Notes: generated by a model not told the origin, from the letters alone. 64,000 nt of DNA from Acidovorax sp. 210-6 (GCF_010020825.1 NZ_JAACJE010000001.1:806001-870000); one strand, 5' to 3'. Numbered from the stretch's first letter, positions 19,976 to 29,390 are shown. Made by a program: numbers and translations.

Positions 19976-20263
19976 ATGGAAGATTACAAGAAACTCATTC
20001 AAGAGCGCGAAGCGCTGGAGCAGCGCATCAAGGCCGCGCGCCAGGACGCCATTTCCGGCGCCATTGCAAAAATCCAGTCGCTGATTGCCGAGTTTGAATT
20101 GACGCCTCAGGATGTGTTTCCCCCTGCACGCAGCCGCAGCACGGTGGCGGGCACCAAGGTGGCGCCCAAATACCGCGATCCCGCCACGGGCCAGACGTGG
20201 ACCGGGCGTGGCAAGCCGCCCAAGTGGATTCAGGGTCAGGATCGCGCCAAATTCGCGATTTGA
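19976..20263 (+). CDS. H-NS family nucleoid-associated protein
   Basis: A 95-residue H-NS-like histone-fold protein. The N-terminal half is a coiled-coil oligomerisation segment (EDYKKLIQEREALEQRIKAAR), and the C-terminal DNA-binding domain has the core KYRDPATGQTWTGRGKPPKWI, with the RGKPP-type AT-hook loop that inserts in the minor groove. It would silence AT-rich or foreign DNA. It is monocistronic, with its own promoter and a clear terminator. Whether this is the main H-NS or one of several paralogues cannot be told from this window. Confidence 0.92.
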   Translation: MEDYKKLIQEREALEQRIKAARQDAISGAIAKIQSLIAEFELTPQDVFPPARSRSTVAGTKVAPKYRDPATGQTWTGRGKPPKWIQGQDRAKFAI

Positions 20264-20282
20264 TCTGCATTTGCAGCCTATA

Positions 20283-20306
20283 AAAACCCGCTTCGGCGGG
20301 TTTTTG
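20283..20306 (+). terminator. Rho-independent terminator after the H-NS-like gene
   Basis: AAAACCCGC / GCGGGTTTT with a TTCG tetraloop (20283-20291, 20296-20304) is followed by T residues. A very stable, typical terminator. Confidence 0.93.
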
Positions 20307-20469
20307 TGTTTTGGGCTTTTGGAAAAAAAGCCATGTCGCAAGTCAGGGGCGTGTCAACAAGATAACGCCATGGCTCTGTGTGGAGTGCACATGGCCAGAG
20401 CCCACTTAACGGATCGGGCCATTGCAGGCATCCACCATTCGTGGCAAAAATACAGGCCACACCCACGAC

Positions 20470-20476
20470 AGGAGGT
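20470..20476 (+). promoter_or_regulatory. Ribosome-binding site that decides the acnA start
   Basis: AGGAGGT is a near-perfect Shine-Dalgarno sequence six bases before the ATG at 20483. It supports that start over the longer open frame reaching back to 20378. An inverted repeat GGCTCTG/CAGAGCC (20372-20378, 20396-20402) lies further upstream. Confidence 0.7.
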
Positions 20477-20482
20477 ATCCAA

Positions 20483-23251
20483 ATGGCCCATCACAAGGCA
20501 GCCACACATCCCATGGCCCATATCCGGCGGGCGTTCACCATGGCTTCCGGGAAAAAAGGCCAGTTCTTTTCCCTGCCGGCATTGGCGCAGGAATATCCGG
20601 CAATAGGGCGCCTGCCAGTCTCGATTCGCATCGTCCTCGAATCGGTGCTGCGCAATTGCGATGGTCGCAAGGTCACGCCAGAGCATGTGCGGCAATTGGC
20701 CCAATGGGCGCCTCAGGCCGAACGCAAGGATGAGATCCCCTTCGTCGTTTCGCGCGTGGTGCTGCAGGACTTTACCGGCGTGCCCCTGCTGGCCGACTTG
20801 GCCGCCATGCGCAGTGCCGCCCAGCGCCTGGGCAAGAACCCGAAGAAGATAGAGCCCCTGGTGCCCGTGGATCTGGTGGTGGACCACTCCATCATGGTGG
20901 ATCACTACGGCAGCAAGAAGGCGCTGGACCTGAACATGAAGCTCGAATTCCAGCGCAACCGCGAGCGCTACGAATTCATGAAATGGGGCATGCAGGCCTT
21001 CGACACCTTTGGCGTGGTGCCCCCGGGCTTTGGCATCGTGCACCAGGTCAACCTCGAATACCTGGCGCGCGGTGTGCACAAGACCAAGGATGGCACCTAC
21101 TACCCCGACACCCTGGTCGGCACCGACAGCCACACCACCATGATCAACGGCATTGGCGTGGTGGGCTGGGGCGTGGGCGGCATCGAGGCCGAGGCCGCCA
21201 TGCTGGGCCAGCCCGTGTACTTCCTCACGCCCGATGTGGTGGGCTTCGAGATGACGGGCCAGCTGCGCGAGGGCGTCACCGCCACCGACCTGGTGCTGAC
21301 GGTGACCGAGCTGCTGCGCCAGCACAAGGTGGTGGGCAAGTTTGTCGAGTTTTTTGGCGAGGGCACGCGCACCCTGGCGCTGCCCGACCGCGCCACCATC
21401 GGCAACATGGCGCCTGAATACGGTGCCACCATGGGCTTCTTTCCGGTGGACGAGAAGACCATCGACTACTTCAAGGGCACGGGCCGCACCAAGGGCGAGA
21501 TCGAAGCCTTCGAGGCCTACTTCAAGGCCCAGGGCCTGTTCGGCGTGCCGCTGGCGGGCGAGGTGGATTACTCGCAGGTGGTGACGCTGGACCTGGGTAG
21601 CGTCACCCCCAGCCTGGCCGGGCCCAAGCGCCCGCAGGACCGCATCGAGCTGGGCCAGGTCAGCCGCCAGTTCGCCAGCCTGTTCAGCCTGCCCAATGCG
21701 CAAAACGGCTTCAACCGCCCGGCGCAGGCGCTGCACACGCGCTACCCCGTGCGGTCCAGCGATGTGACCGTAGGCAATGGCGACGTGCTGATTGCCGCCA
21801 TCACCAGCTGCACCAACACCAGCAACCCCAGCGTGCTGCTGGCTGCAGGCCTGCTGGCCCAAAAGGCGGTGCAGGCTGGGCTGCGGGTGGCGCCGCACAT
21901 CAAGACCTCGCTGGCGCCCGGCTCGCGCATCGTGACCGAATACCTCCGCGAAACCGGCCTGCTGCCGTACCTGGAAAAGCTGGGCTTTGCCGTCGCTGGC
22001 TATGGCTGCACCACCTGCATTGGCAACGCGGGCGACCTGACGCCCGAGCTCAACGCGGCCATCACGCAGAACGAGTTGGTGTGCGCGGCGGTGCTCTCGG
22101 GCAACCGCAACTTCGAGGCGCGCATCCACCCGAACCTCAAGGCCAACTTCCTGGCGAGTCCGCCGCTGGTGGTGGCCTATGCGATTGCGGGCACCGTGCT
22201 CAAGGATCTGATGACCGAGCCCGTGGGCCAGGGCAAGGGCGGGCGCGACGTGTACCTGGGCGACATCTGGCCCACCAGCGAGGAAATCCACCAGCTCCTG
22301 AAGTTCGCCATGAAGGGCAAGGCCTTCCGCGAGAACTACGCCAAGGTGGCCACCGATCCCGGCACGCTGTGGAAAAAAATCAAGGGCGTCAGCGGCACGG
22401 CCTACACCTGGCCGCAGAGCACCTACATTGCAGAGCCCCCCTTCTTTGCTGATTTTGCTATCAATTCAATAGCTTATGGCGCTTATTCAGCGGGCGCTAC
22501 AGGCCAAAATCATTCAAATCCTGTAGCCGTGCAGGGTGCACGCACCATGGCCTTGTTTGGCGATTCCATCACCACCGACCACATCTCGCCCGCAGGCTCC
22601 ATCAAGGAAAGCTCCCCCGCAGGCCAGTGGTTGCTGCAGCATGGTGTGCACAAGGCCGACTTCAACAGCTACGGCGCGCGCCGGGGCAACCACGAAGTCA
22701 TGGTGCGCGGCACCTTTGCCAATGTGCGCATCAAGAACCTCATGCTGCCCGCGCTGGCCGATGGCTCGCGCGAGGAGGGCGGCTGGACGTTGCACCAGCC
22801 CTCTGGCGACAAGCTGTCCATCTTCGACGCTGCCCAGCGCTACCAGGCCGAAGGCGTGCCCACGGTGGTGTTTGCGGGCGAAGAGTACGGCACCGGCTCC
22901 AGCCGCGACTGGGCTGCCAAGGGCACGCAGTTGCTGGGCATACGCGCGGTGGTGGCGCGCAGCTTCGAGCGCATCCACCGCAGCAACCTGGTGGGCATGG
23001 GCGTGCTGCCGCTGCAGTTCAAGGCGGGCGAATCCTGGGAAGCGCTGGGCCTGACGGGGCAGGAGCGCATCGACATCCTGCCCGACCCCGCGCTCACCCC
23101 GCGAAGCGAGGCGCGGCTCGTGGTGCACCGCAGCGACGGTACGCGCCTGGAGACCACGCTGCTGCTGCGCATCGACACGCCCATCGAAGTGGACTACTAC
23201 CGTGCGGGCGGCATCCTGCCCTACGTGCTGCAGCAGTTGCTGGAAGGATAG
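20483..23251 (+). CDS. acnA: Aconitate hydratase AcnA with a repeat-derived internal segment
   Basis: A 922-residue [4Fe-4S] aconitase of the TCA cycle. Cluster ligands are in SCTNTSNPS and in [11 protein letters not shown]; the substrate-binding swivel domain has [14 protein letters not shown] and [13 protein letters not shown]. About residues 656-681, between [10 protein letters not shown] and [13 protein letters not shown], are encoded by a copy of the dispersed two-hairpin repeat, inserted in frame in the linker before the swivel domain. In AcnA relatives this linker is, from memory, shorter. The rest is of normal length and intact, so the enzyme is probably active. Confidence 0.94.
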   Translation: MAHHKAATHPMAHIRRAFTMASGKKGQFFSLPALAQEYPAIGRLPVSIRIVLESVLRNCDGRKVTPEHVRQLAQWAPQAERKDEIPFVVSRVVLQDFTGVPLLADLAAMRSAAQRLGKNPKKIEPLVPVDLVVDHSIMVDHYGSKKALDLNMKLEFQRNRERYEFMKWGMQAFDTFGVVPPGFGIVHQVNLEYLARGVHKTKDGTYYPDTLVGTDSHTTMINGIGVVGWGVGGIEAEAAMLGQPVYFLTPDVVGFEMTGQLREGVTATDLVLTVTELLRQHKVVGKFVEFFGEGTRTLALPDRATIGNMAPEYGATMGFFPVDEKTIDYFKGTGRTKGEIEAFEAYFKAQGLFGVPLAGEVDYSQVVTLDLGSVTPSLAGPKRPQDRIELGQVSRQFASLFSLPNAQNGFNRPAQALHTRYPVRSSDVTVGNGDVLIAAITSCTNTSNPSVLLAAGLLAQKAVQAGLRVAPHIKTSLAPGSRIVTEYLRETGLLPYLEKLGFAVAGYGCTTCIGNAGDLTPELNAAITQNELVCAAVLSGNRNFEARIHPNLKANFLASPPLVVAYAIAGTVLKDLMTEPVGQGKGGRDVYLGDIWPTSEEIHQLLKFAMKGKAFRENYAKVATDPGTLWKKIKGVSGTAYTWPQSTYIAEPPFFADFAINSIAYGAYSAGATGQNHSNPVAVQGARTMALFGDSITTDHISPAGSIKESSPAGQWLLQHGVHKADFNSYGARRGNHEVMVRGTFANVRIKNLMLPALADGSREEGGWTLHQPSGDKLSIFDAAQRYQAEGVPTVVFAGEEYGTGSSRDWAAKGTQLLGIRAVVARSFERIHRSNLVGMGVLPLQFKAGESWEALGLTGQERIDILPDPALTPRSEARLVVHRSDGTRLETTLLLRIDTPIEVDYYRAGGILPYVLQQLLEG
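22450..22525 (+). repeat. Two-hairpin repeat copy A4, inside acnA
   Basis: First stem GCTAT.AATT.AATAGC spans 22457-22473, then a degenerate GGCGCTTATTC...GGGCGCT stem and the tail AGGCCAAAATCATTCAAATCC, which closely matches the tail of copy A12. It contains no stop codon in the acnA frame. Its translated part reads [20 protein letters not shown]. Confidence 0.75.
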
Positions 23252-23254
23252 GAA

Positions 23255-23340
23255 CACCCTCCTCAGGCGCCTTCGGCGCCTGAATATCGGCGTAGCGGCG
23301 GCCCTTGCGCGAGAGCCCTGGCCTTGGGCGCGCCAGGTTC
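23255..23340 (+). repeat. GC-rich dispersed repeat, copy B2 (shortened)
   Basis: It starts with a perfect hairpin TCAGGCGCC/GGCGCCTGA (23263-23271, 23275-23283) just after acnA, then keeps only the GCGGCGGCCCTTGCGCGAGAG..CTGG right half seen in copies B3 and B4. The central GGGCAGGGGGACG block is missing. The hairpin may serve as a terminator for acnA but lacks a T run. Confidence 0.6.
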
Positions 23341-23384
23341 ATGGGCCGTGGGTCGGCAAAGCGGATGGGGGGCTGGCTTGGCCT

Positions 23385-24581
23385 TCAGCGTTCGGCGTCC
23401 ACCGCCTGCTGCACGGCCTTGTAGAAGGCTTCGCGCGCCTCGCTCTCCTTGGGCGAGCTGGCGCCCCCGGCCCAGTTGGCGTTGGAGGCGATCACCAGCT
23501 GGCGCTTGGGGTCGATGAAGATGCCCTGGCCGAAGATGCCGCGCGCGGCGAAACTGCCGTCGTCATAGGTCCACCACTGGTAGCCGTAGCCGCGCCCGGG
23601 CTTGCCGATGTCGGCGCGTTTGGTGGTGGCGTCTTGCAGCCAGCCTTCGGGCAGGATGCCTTGGCCCTGCACCTTGGCGCCCTCCAGGATGAACTGGCCC
23701 ATGCGCGCATAGTCGCGCGCGGCGGCCTGGATGCAGCAGCCGCTGATCTCCTGGCCCGTCTTGCTCAGAATCCAGGTGGCCTGCTGCTCCATGCCTGCGG
23801 GCTTCCAGATCTTTTCTTCCAGGTACTGCGCCAGCGGCCGTTTCGTGGCCTCGCTCACCAGGATGCCCACCAGGTTGGTCTCACCTGTGCTGTAAAGCCA
23901 GCGCTCGCCCGCCGGGGCCTGGCGCGGCAACTGGCGCAGGTAGCTGACGATGGCGGGCACGCCGGCTTCGGGCGCGTGGTTGTTGAACCGGGCAACGTCG
24001 GAGTTGGGGTCGCCGTAGTCTTCGTTCCAGCGCACGCCCGAGGTCATGGTGAGCAGCTGGCGGATGCTCACATCGTCGTAGGCCGAGCCCTTCATGCTGG
24101 TGATGTAGTCGCTCACCTTGTCGTCCATGCTCTTGATGTGGCCGTCCTTCAGCGCGGCGCCCACCAGGGTGGAGGTGAAGGACTTGGCCACGGAAAAGCT
24201 CGTCCAGCGGCCGTCCGGGCCGTAATCCAGGCCGTAGCGCTCCACACGCAGCTTGCCCCCTTGCACGATGAGGATGGCGCTGCTGCGCTGGCCCGCCATG
24301 TAGGCGTCCAGGTCCAGCGGCAAGGCCAGCGGCTGGCCGGGGGGTAGGCTGCGCGGCGTGCTGCTGGGCTGCACCACGCGCCACTTGGCCAGCAGCGGGA
24401 TGCGGTCCAGTGCGCGGAAGGCCGCGTCGCGCTGCGGCACGCTCCAGAACAGCAGGTCGCGGTTGGTGGGCACGGTCTTGAGCAGGCCGCGCGTTTCTTT
24501 GTCCAGACTGAACCAGCCGACCGTGCCGGCCAGCACCAGCGTTGCCAGCGTGCCCAGCGCGATTTTCTTCAGGGTTTTCAA
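23385..24581 (-). CDS. Serine hydrolase of the beta-lactamase (class C/esterase) fold
   Basis: A 398-residue exported or membrane-anchored protein. A signal anchor covers about residues 8-26. The SXXK motif is SVAK within WTSFSVAKSFTSTLVG, the second motif YST lies in WLYSTGETNLVG, and a C-terminal GYGYQWW followed by ARGIFGQGIFIDP matches the family's third region. Such proteins include esterases, peptidases and D-aminoacyl hydrolases; nothing indicates antibiotic resistance, so I give no gene name. It has no operon partner; acnA is convergent. Confidence 0.85.
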   Translation of the reverse strand: MKTLKKIALGTLATLVLAGTVGWFSLDKETRGLLKTVPTNRDLLFWSVPQRDAAFRALDRIPLLAKWRVVQPSSTPRSLPPGQPLALPLDLDAYMAGQRSSAILIVQGGKLRVERYGLDYGPDGRWTSFSVAKSFTSTLVGAALKDGHIKSMDDKVSDYITSMKGSAYDDVSIRQLLTMTSGVRWNEDYGDPNSDVARFNNHAPEAGVPAIVSYLRQLPRQAPAGERWLYSTGETNLVGILVSEATKRPLAQYLEEKIWKPAGMEQQATWILSKTGQEISGCCIQAAARDYARMGQFILEGAKVQGQGILPEGWLQDATTKRADIGKPGRGYGYQWWTYDDGSFAARGIFGQGIFIDPKRQLVIASNANWAGGASSPKESEAREAFYKAVQQAVDAER

Positions 24582-24680
24582 CGGTGCACTCCCCGTGCGG
24601 TAACAAGACAGCGAGGATTGAACACCAAGCGTGCAGCGCGGGGCAGCGGGTTTCCCCGGCTGACGTAACCCGGCTTTGCG

Positions 24681-25100
24681 TCAGGGGCGCGGGCAGGCGC
24701 CGGCCGTGCACTTGACGGTGTACTGGCCGATGAAGGTGCGGAAGTTCTTGCCCAGCTGGCCCATCTGCTCGCAAACGTCGCCGCGCGCGTCGAAGGCAAA
24801 GCCCTGGCTGCCGTCGGCGTTGAGCAGCTCCACCCGCTTGAGACCGAACTGCACAAACTGCTGGGGGTTCATCCACTGCTCGCCGCAGATGTTGTGGAAC
24901 ACAAAGGTGGCATACACCAGCTCGGACACCTCGGCCTTGCTGGTGTGCAGGCGCAGCACGCCGTCCTCCATGTGCGCCGACTTGAGCGCGTTGCCGTGCA
25001 GCGCCTTCTGCAGTGGCGGGGGGACGTTCTTGAAATCGGTGTTGGCAAGGGCCAGCGGGCAGGCGGCGGCCATCATCAGGGTGGTGAGCAGGGCTTTCAT
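24681..25100 (-). CDS. Small secreted protein of unknown function
   Basis: A 139-residue product with a clear signal peptide (MKALLTTLMMAAACPLALA, cleavage expected after LALA). The mature part has four cysteines that could form two disulphides (in NICGEQ, GDVCEQ, VKCTAG and GACPRP). I do not recognise a family. The start at 25100 was chosen for the signal peptide; the frame is open upstream but overlaps the likely promoter region shared with polA, which is divergent 100 bases away. Confidence 0.65.
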   Translation of the reverse strand: MKALLTTLMMAAACPLALANTDFKNVPPPLQKALHGNALKSAHMEDGVLRLHTSKAEVSELVYATFVFHNICGEQWMNPQQFVQFGLKRVELLNADGSQGFAFDARGDVCEQMGQLGKNFRTFIGQYTVKCTAGACPRP

Positions 25101-25200
25101 GGCAATGTTCTCGGGTCGTATTCGCCGACATTGTGCCGGTATCCGCCCCGCCTGGGCGGCGAAGGGCGCGAACCCCCGCCATGTGTGCACAATCGCCCGC

Positions 25201-27993
25201 ATGAGCGACAAAAAGACCCTGCTGCTGGTGGACGGCTCCAGCTACCTCTACCGCGCCTTCCACGCCATGCCCGACCTGCGTGCCGTGCCGGGCGATCCGA
25301 ACAGCCCTGCCACGGGCGCCATCCGCGGCATGATCAACATGATGCAGGCGCTGCGCAAGGAGGTGCAGGCCGACTATGCCGCCTGCGTGTTCGACGCCAA
25401 GGGCCCGACCTTCCGCGACGAGATCTACCCCGAGTACAAGCAGCAGCGCAGCCCCATGCCCGACGACCTGCGCGCGCAGATCGCGCCCATCCACGAGGTG
25501 GTGCGCCTGCTGGGCTGGAAGGTGCTGGATGTGCCCGGCGTGGAGGCTGACGACGTGATCGGCACGCTGGCCGTGACCGCGGCGCGCCAGGGCATCGAGG
25601 TGATCGTGAGCAGCGGCGACAAGGACCTGGCGCAACTGGTGAACGAGCACATCACCATCATCGACACCATGAGCGGCAAGCGCCGCGACCTGGCCGGCGT
25701 GGAGGCCGAATTTGGCGTGCCTGCGCGGCTGATGGTGGACTACCAGACCCTGGTGGGCGACGCCATCGACAACGTGCCCGGCGTGGAGAAGGTGGGCCCC
25801 AAGACGGCGGCCAAGTGGCTGCAGGAATACGGTTCGCTCGACGCCGTGGTGCAGAGCGCCGACAAGATCAAGGGCGTGGCCGGTGAGAACCTGCGCAAGG
25901 CGCTGGACTGGCTGCCCACGGGCCGGCAACTGCTGACCATCAAGACCGACTGCGATCTCGGCGGCTGGGTCGAGGGCCTGCCCCGGCTCGACGCCATCGC
26001 CCTGGGTGCGCCCGACACGCCCCGGCTCAAGGACTTCTACGAGCAGTACGGTTTCAAGGGCCTGGCGCGCGCGCTGGGCGCCGAGGCCCCGGCCGCCGCG
26101 CCCGCACCCGTGGTGGCCATGCCCGGCGAAAGCGGCGACCTGTTTGCCGACCATTCCGCCAGCCCCGTGGCCGAGGCCGCGCAGCACCGCACGGTGGTGT
26201 ACGACACCGTTCTCAACTGGACCGACTTCGACCACTGGCTGCAGCGCCTGATGAAGGCCGACCTCGTGGCGCTGGACACCGAGACCACGTCGCTCGACGA
26301 AATGCGCGCCGAAATCGTCGGCATCAGTTTCAGCGTGCAGCCGGGCGAGGCCGCCTACATTCCGCTGGCCCACGCCGGGCCGGACGCCCCCGCGCAACTG
26401 CCGCGCGACGAGGTGCTGGCGCGCCTCAAGCCCTGGCTGGAAAACGGCAAGCACCACAAGCTCGGCCAGCACGTCAAATACGACCGCCACGTGTTCGCCA
26501 ACCACGGCATCGAAGTGCAGGGCTATGTGCACGACACCATGCTGCAAAGCTACGTGCTCGAAGTGCACAAGCCCCACGGCCTGTCCAGCCTGGCCGAGCG
26601 CCACACGGGCCGCACCGGCATCAGCTACGAAGACCTGTGCGGCAAGGGCGCGCACCAGATCCCGTTCGCCCAGGTGCCGGTGGACAAGGCTGCAGCCTAT
26701 TCGTGCGAAGACTCGGACCAGACGCTGGACGTGCACCTGGCGCTGTGGCCGCTCTTGCAGGCCGACGAGAAACTGCGCTTCATCTACGAGCTGGAAATCG
26801 CCAGCAGCGAGGCGCTCTACCGCATCGAACGCAACGGCGTGCTCATCGACGCGCCCACGCTGGCCGCGCAGAGCCACGAGCTGGGCCAGCGCATCCTGCA
26901 GCTGGAGACCGAGGCGTATGAGATCGCCGGCCAGCCCTTCAACCTCAGCAGCCCCAAGCAGCTCGGCGAAATCTTCTTTGACAAGCTGGGCATGCCCGTG
27001 GTGAAGAAGACCGCCACCGGCGCGCGCAGCACCGACGAAGAAGTGCTGGAAAAGCTGGCCGAAGACTACCCCCTGCCCGCCAAGCTGCTGGAGCACCGCA
27101 GCCTCTCCAAGCTCAAGGGCACCTACACCGACAAGCTCGCGCAACTGGCCCACCCGCGCACCGGCCGCGTGCACACGCACTACGCGCAGGCCGTGGCCGT
27201 CACGGGGCGCCTGTCGAGCAACGACCCCAACCTGCAGAACATCCCCATCCGCACGGCCGAGGGACGGCGTGTGCGCGAGGCCTTCGTGGCGCCGCCCGGC
27301 TGCGTGATCGCCAGTGCCGACTACAGCCAGATCGAGCTGCGCATCATGGCCCACATCAGTGGCGACCACGCGCTCTTGCACGCCTTCCACGCCGGTCTGG
27401 ATGTGCACCGCGCCACCGCCGCCGAGGTGTTCGGCGTGGCGTTGGACCAGGTGACGAGCGAGCAGCGCCGCTACGCCAAGGTCATCAACTTCGGCCTGAT
27501 CTACGGCATGAGCAGCTTCGGCCTGGCGAAGAACCTCGGCATCGAGACCAAGGCCGCCGCGGCCTACATCGACCGCTACTTTCAGCGCTACCCCGGCGTG
27601 AAGCAGTACATGGACGAAACCAAGGCCCAGGCCAAGGCGCGCGGCTACGTCGAAACGGTGTTCGGCCGCCGCTTGTACCTGCCCGAGATCAATTCCCCCA
27701 ACGGCCCGCGCCGCGCGGGCGCCGAGCGCGCCGCCATCAACGCCCCCATGCAGGGCACGGCGGCCGATCTCATCAAGATGGCCATGGTCAAGGTGCAGCA
27801 GGTGCTGGACGCCGAAAAGCCCGCCGTCAGAATGATCATGCAGGTGCACGACGAACTGGTGTTCGAGCTGCCCGAGGCCGAGGTGGACTGGCTGCGCGGC
27901 CACATCCCGCGCCTCATGGCCGGCGTGGCCGACCTCAAGGTGCCGCTGCTGGCCGAGGTGGGCGTGGGGCCCAACTGGGACAAGGCGCATTGA
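25201..27993 (+). CDS. polA: DNA polymerase I
   Basis: A 930-residue family A polymerase used for Okazaki fragment processing and repair. The 5'-3' exonuclease domain spans about residues 1-295 (starting TLLLVDGSSYLYRAFHAMP). The 3'-5' proofreading domain begins about 340 with DTETTSLDEM, so the DXE metal ligands are present. Polymerase motifs are A (SADYSQIELRIMAH), B (KVINFGLIYGMSSFGLA) and C (QVHDELVFE). The ATG at 25201 gives the standard N-terminus; the frame upstream is merely open. Confidence 0.97.
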   Translation: MSDKKTLLLVDGSSYLYRAFHAMPDLRAVPGDPNSPATGAIRGMINMMQALRKEVQADYAACVFDAKGPTFRDEIYPEYKQQRSPMPDDLRAQIAPIHEVVRLLGWKVLDVPGVEADDVIGTLAVTAARQGIEVIVSSGDKDLAQLVNEHITIIDTMSGKRRDLAGVEAEFGVPARLMVDYQTLVGDAIDNVPGVEKVGPKTAAKWLQEYGSLDAVVQSADKIKGVAGENLRKALDWLPTGRQLLTIKTDCDLGGWVEGLPRLDAIALGAPDTPRLKDFYEQYGFKGLARALGAEAPAAAPAPVVAMPGESGDLFADHSASPVAEAAQHRTVVYDTVLNWTDFDHWLQRLMKADLVALDTETTSLDEMRAEIVGISFSVQPGEAAYIPLAHAGPDAPAQLPRDEVLARLKPWLENGKHHKLGQHVKYDRHVFANHGIEVQGYVHDTMLQSYVLEVHKPHGLSSLAERHTGRTGISYEDLCGKGAHQIPFAQVPVDKAAAYSCEDSDQTLDVHLALWPLLQADEKLRFIYELEIASSEALYRIERNGVLIDAPTLAAQSHELGQRILQLETEAYEIAGQPFNLSSPKQLGEIFFDKLGMPVVKKTATGARSTDEEVLEKLAEDYPLPAKLLEHRSLSKLKGTYTDKLAQLAHPRTGRVHTHYAQAVAVTGRLSSNDPNLQNIPIRTAEGRRVREAFVAPPGCVIASADYSQIELRIMAHISGDHALLHAFHAGLDVHRATAAEVFGVALDQVTSEQRRYAKVINFGLIYGMSSFGLAKNLGIETKAAAAYIDRYFQRYPGVKQYMDETKAQAKARGYVETVFGRRLYLPEINSPNGPRRAGAERAAINAPMQGTAADLIKMAMVKVQQVLDAEKPAVRMIMQVHDELVFELPEAEVDWLRGHIPRLMAGVADLKVPLLAEVGVGPNWDKAH

Positions 27994-28002
27994 GATGAGA
28001 CG

Positions 28003-28112
28003 ACACCCCCCCGCTCTCGCAACGCTGCGCGCCGCGGGCAGGGGGACGACGCTAGCGCGGCGGGGCGGCCCTTGCGCGGCGTCTGCTGGCCTGGGGCGCG
28101 CCGGTTTCAAGG
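28003..28112 (+). repeat. GC-rich dispersed repeat, copy B3
   Basis: Block order: CCCCCCCGCTCTCGCAACG, GGGCAGGGGGACGACG, GCGGGGCGGCCCTTGCGCGG, then a CTGGCCTGGGGCGCGCC end. It starts ten bases after the polA stop codon. Confidence 0.75.
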
Positions 28113-28127
28113 CGCGCGGGCGGCAGA

Positions 28128-28185
28128 GGCAAAGGGGTCGGATCGCGATTTCGCGCAGCGAAACCCGGGCTCTGACCCCTTTGCC
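28128..28185. repeat. REP-like palindromic element with AAAGGGGTC ends
   Basis: Arms GGCAAAGGGGTCGGA (28128-28142) and TCTGACCCCTTTGCC (28171-28185) form a long, near-perfect stem; the centre holds a second small stem around TTTCGCGCAGCGAAA. The AAAGGGGTC(A/G)GA end sequence resembles repeats associated with REP-associated tyrosine transposases (IS200-like) in other proteobacteria; no such transposase is in the window. Confidence 0.65.
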
Positions 28186-28249
28186 GGAACACAGGGCGCG
28201 GTGTTGGCAACGCGCCCCGCATTCCCGTCATGCGCCGTCAGTCCTGCCG

Positions 28250-28311
28250 GATTTTTAGTGTTTTTGGCCTCAAGCGCTTATCCAGAAAGCGCCACCAGCT
28301 ATCAAATTTGA
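28250..28311 (-). repeat. Two-hairpin repeat copy A5
   Basis: On the minus strand: TTTGATAGCT end of the first stem, then GCGCTT/AAGCGC (28274-28279 with 28287-28292), then the tail GAGGCCAAAAACACTAAAAA. It ends six bases before the azlC start codon and so provides the azlC ribosome-binding region. Confidence 0.75.
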
Positions 28312-28316
28312 AGTCA

Positions 28317-29051
28317 ATGGCCCCCTCCACACCAACTCTGCATCCATCCACCTGGACCCCCGCCATCCGCGTGGGCCTGTCGATTGCCGCTGCCACCGGG
28401 CTCTACGGCATCTCCTTCGGCGCGCTCGCCGTGGCGGCCGGCCTCACCGTCGGTCAGGCCATGGCGCTGAGCCTGCTCATGTTCACGGGCGGCTCGCAGT
28501 TCGCCTTCATCGGTGTCATCGCGGGCGGCGGTGCGGGCTCTGCGGCCCTGGGCGCTGCCGCGCTGCTGGGCGTGCGCAACGCGGTCTATGGCATGCAGCT
28601 CAACGCCATGATCGCCCCCACCGGCTGGCGCAAGGCCGTGGCGGCGCAGCTCACCATCGACGAATCGGCCGCCACGGCCTCGGGCCAACAGACCCCCGAC
28701 GAGCAGCGGCGCGGCTTCTGGACGGCCGGCGTCGGCGTGTTCGTGCTCTGGAACCTGTTCACCCTGCTGGGCGCCGTGCTGGGCGACGCCCTGGGCGACC
28801 CACGCCGCTGGGGCCTGGACGGCGCCGCCGTGGCCGCCTTCCTGGGCCTGCTCTGGCCGCGCCTGCGTGAGCGTGAGCCCGTGGCGCTGGCCGTGGTCTG
28901 TGGCGTGGCCACGGCCCTGGCCGTGCCGTTCGTGCCGCCGGGCCTGCCCATCCTGCTGGCCGCCGTGCTCGGCGCCGCCTGGGGCTGGTGGGGCCGCGAC
29001 CCGGACGCCGACGCCGCCACGCCGCACACCCGGGAAGGGGGCGCCGCATGA
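28317..29051 (+). CDS. azlC: AzlC family branched-chain amino acid exporter subunit
   Basis: A 244-residue integral membrane protein of the AzlC family, the larger subunit of a two-component exporter for branched-chain amino acids. The diagnostic segment GLYGISFGALAVAAGLTVGQAMALSLLMFTGG is split by me here: the key residues are G-x-S-F-G-A-L at about 28-34 and the FTGGSQFAF motif at about 58-66. The start ATG at 28317 lies right behind repeat A5. It overlaps azlD by four bases. Confidence 0.9.
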   Translation: MAPSTPTLHPSTWTPAIRVGLSIAAATGLYGISFGALAVAAGLTVGQAMALSLLMFTGGSQFAFIGVIAGGGAGSAALGAAALLGVRNAVYGMQLNAMIAPTGWRKAVAAQLTIDESAATASGQQTPDEQRRGFWTAGVGVFVLWNLFTLLGAVLGDALGDPRRWGLDGAAVAAFLGLLWPRLREREPVALAVVCGVATALAVPFVPPGLPILLAAVLGAAWGWWGRDPDADAATPHTREGGAA

Positions 29052-29353
29052 CGCTCTGGGGCTACATCCTGCTGGCTTGCGCGGTCACCTACCTCACCAA
29101 GCTGGCGGGCTACGCCATTCCTGCCCGCTGGCTGCAAAACCCGCGCATGACCCGCGTGGCCGGCGCCATGACGGTGGCGCTGCTGGCCGCGCTTACGGTG
29201 ATGAACACCGTGGCCTCGGGGGGCGCACTGGTGCTCGACGCGCGCCTGGCGGCCCTGGCGGCGGCGGCACTGGCGCTGTGGCTGCGCTTGCCGTTCCTGC
29301 TGGTGGTGTTGCTGGGGGCGTTGGCGTCGGCGGGGGTGCGGTGGTGGGGGTGA
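29048..29353 (+). CDS. azlD: AzlD family small exporter subunit
   Basis: A 101-residue hydrophobic protein with about three to four membrane segments and the typical start MTLWGYILLACAVTYLTKL. It is the small partner of AzlC; the ATG overlaps the azlC stop (ATGA). Substrate is inferred from the family only. Confidence 0.9.
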   Translation: MTLWGYILLACAVTYLTKLAGYAIPARWLQNPRMTRVAGAMTVALLAALTVMNTVASGGALVLDARLAALAAAALALWLRLPFLLVVLLGALASAGVRWWG

Positions 29354-29390
29354 GTTCGCACGCTCGCGGCAATTGCAGACCATTCAAGCC

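Larger units (their letters stand above)
27994..28316. other. 323-base gap made almost entirely of repeats
   Basis: Between polA and azlC lie, in order, copy B3 of the GC-rich repeat, a 58-base REP-like hairpin and copy A5 of the two-hairpin repeat. No gene is supported here. Confidence 0.7.

Noticed and set aside
20372-20402. Inverted repeat GGCTCTG/CAGAGCC before acnA as a riboswitch or operator
   Set aside because: A single 7-base stem is too little to assign a function; it was only mentioned with the acnA ribosome-binding site.
20354-22291. A 645-codon open frame antisense to acnA
   Set aside because: Shadow of acnA; no domain, His/Gly/Ala-rich.
23881-28110. A 1409-codon open frame on the minus strand opposite polA
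   Set aside because: It is antisense to polA and neighbours, is made of low-complexity Gly/Ala/His/Arg sequence, and arises from high-GC codon bias; polA motifs on the plus strand are unambiguous.
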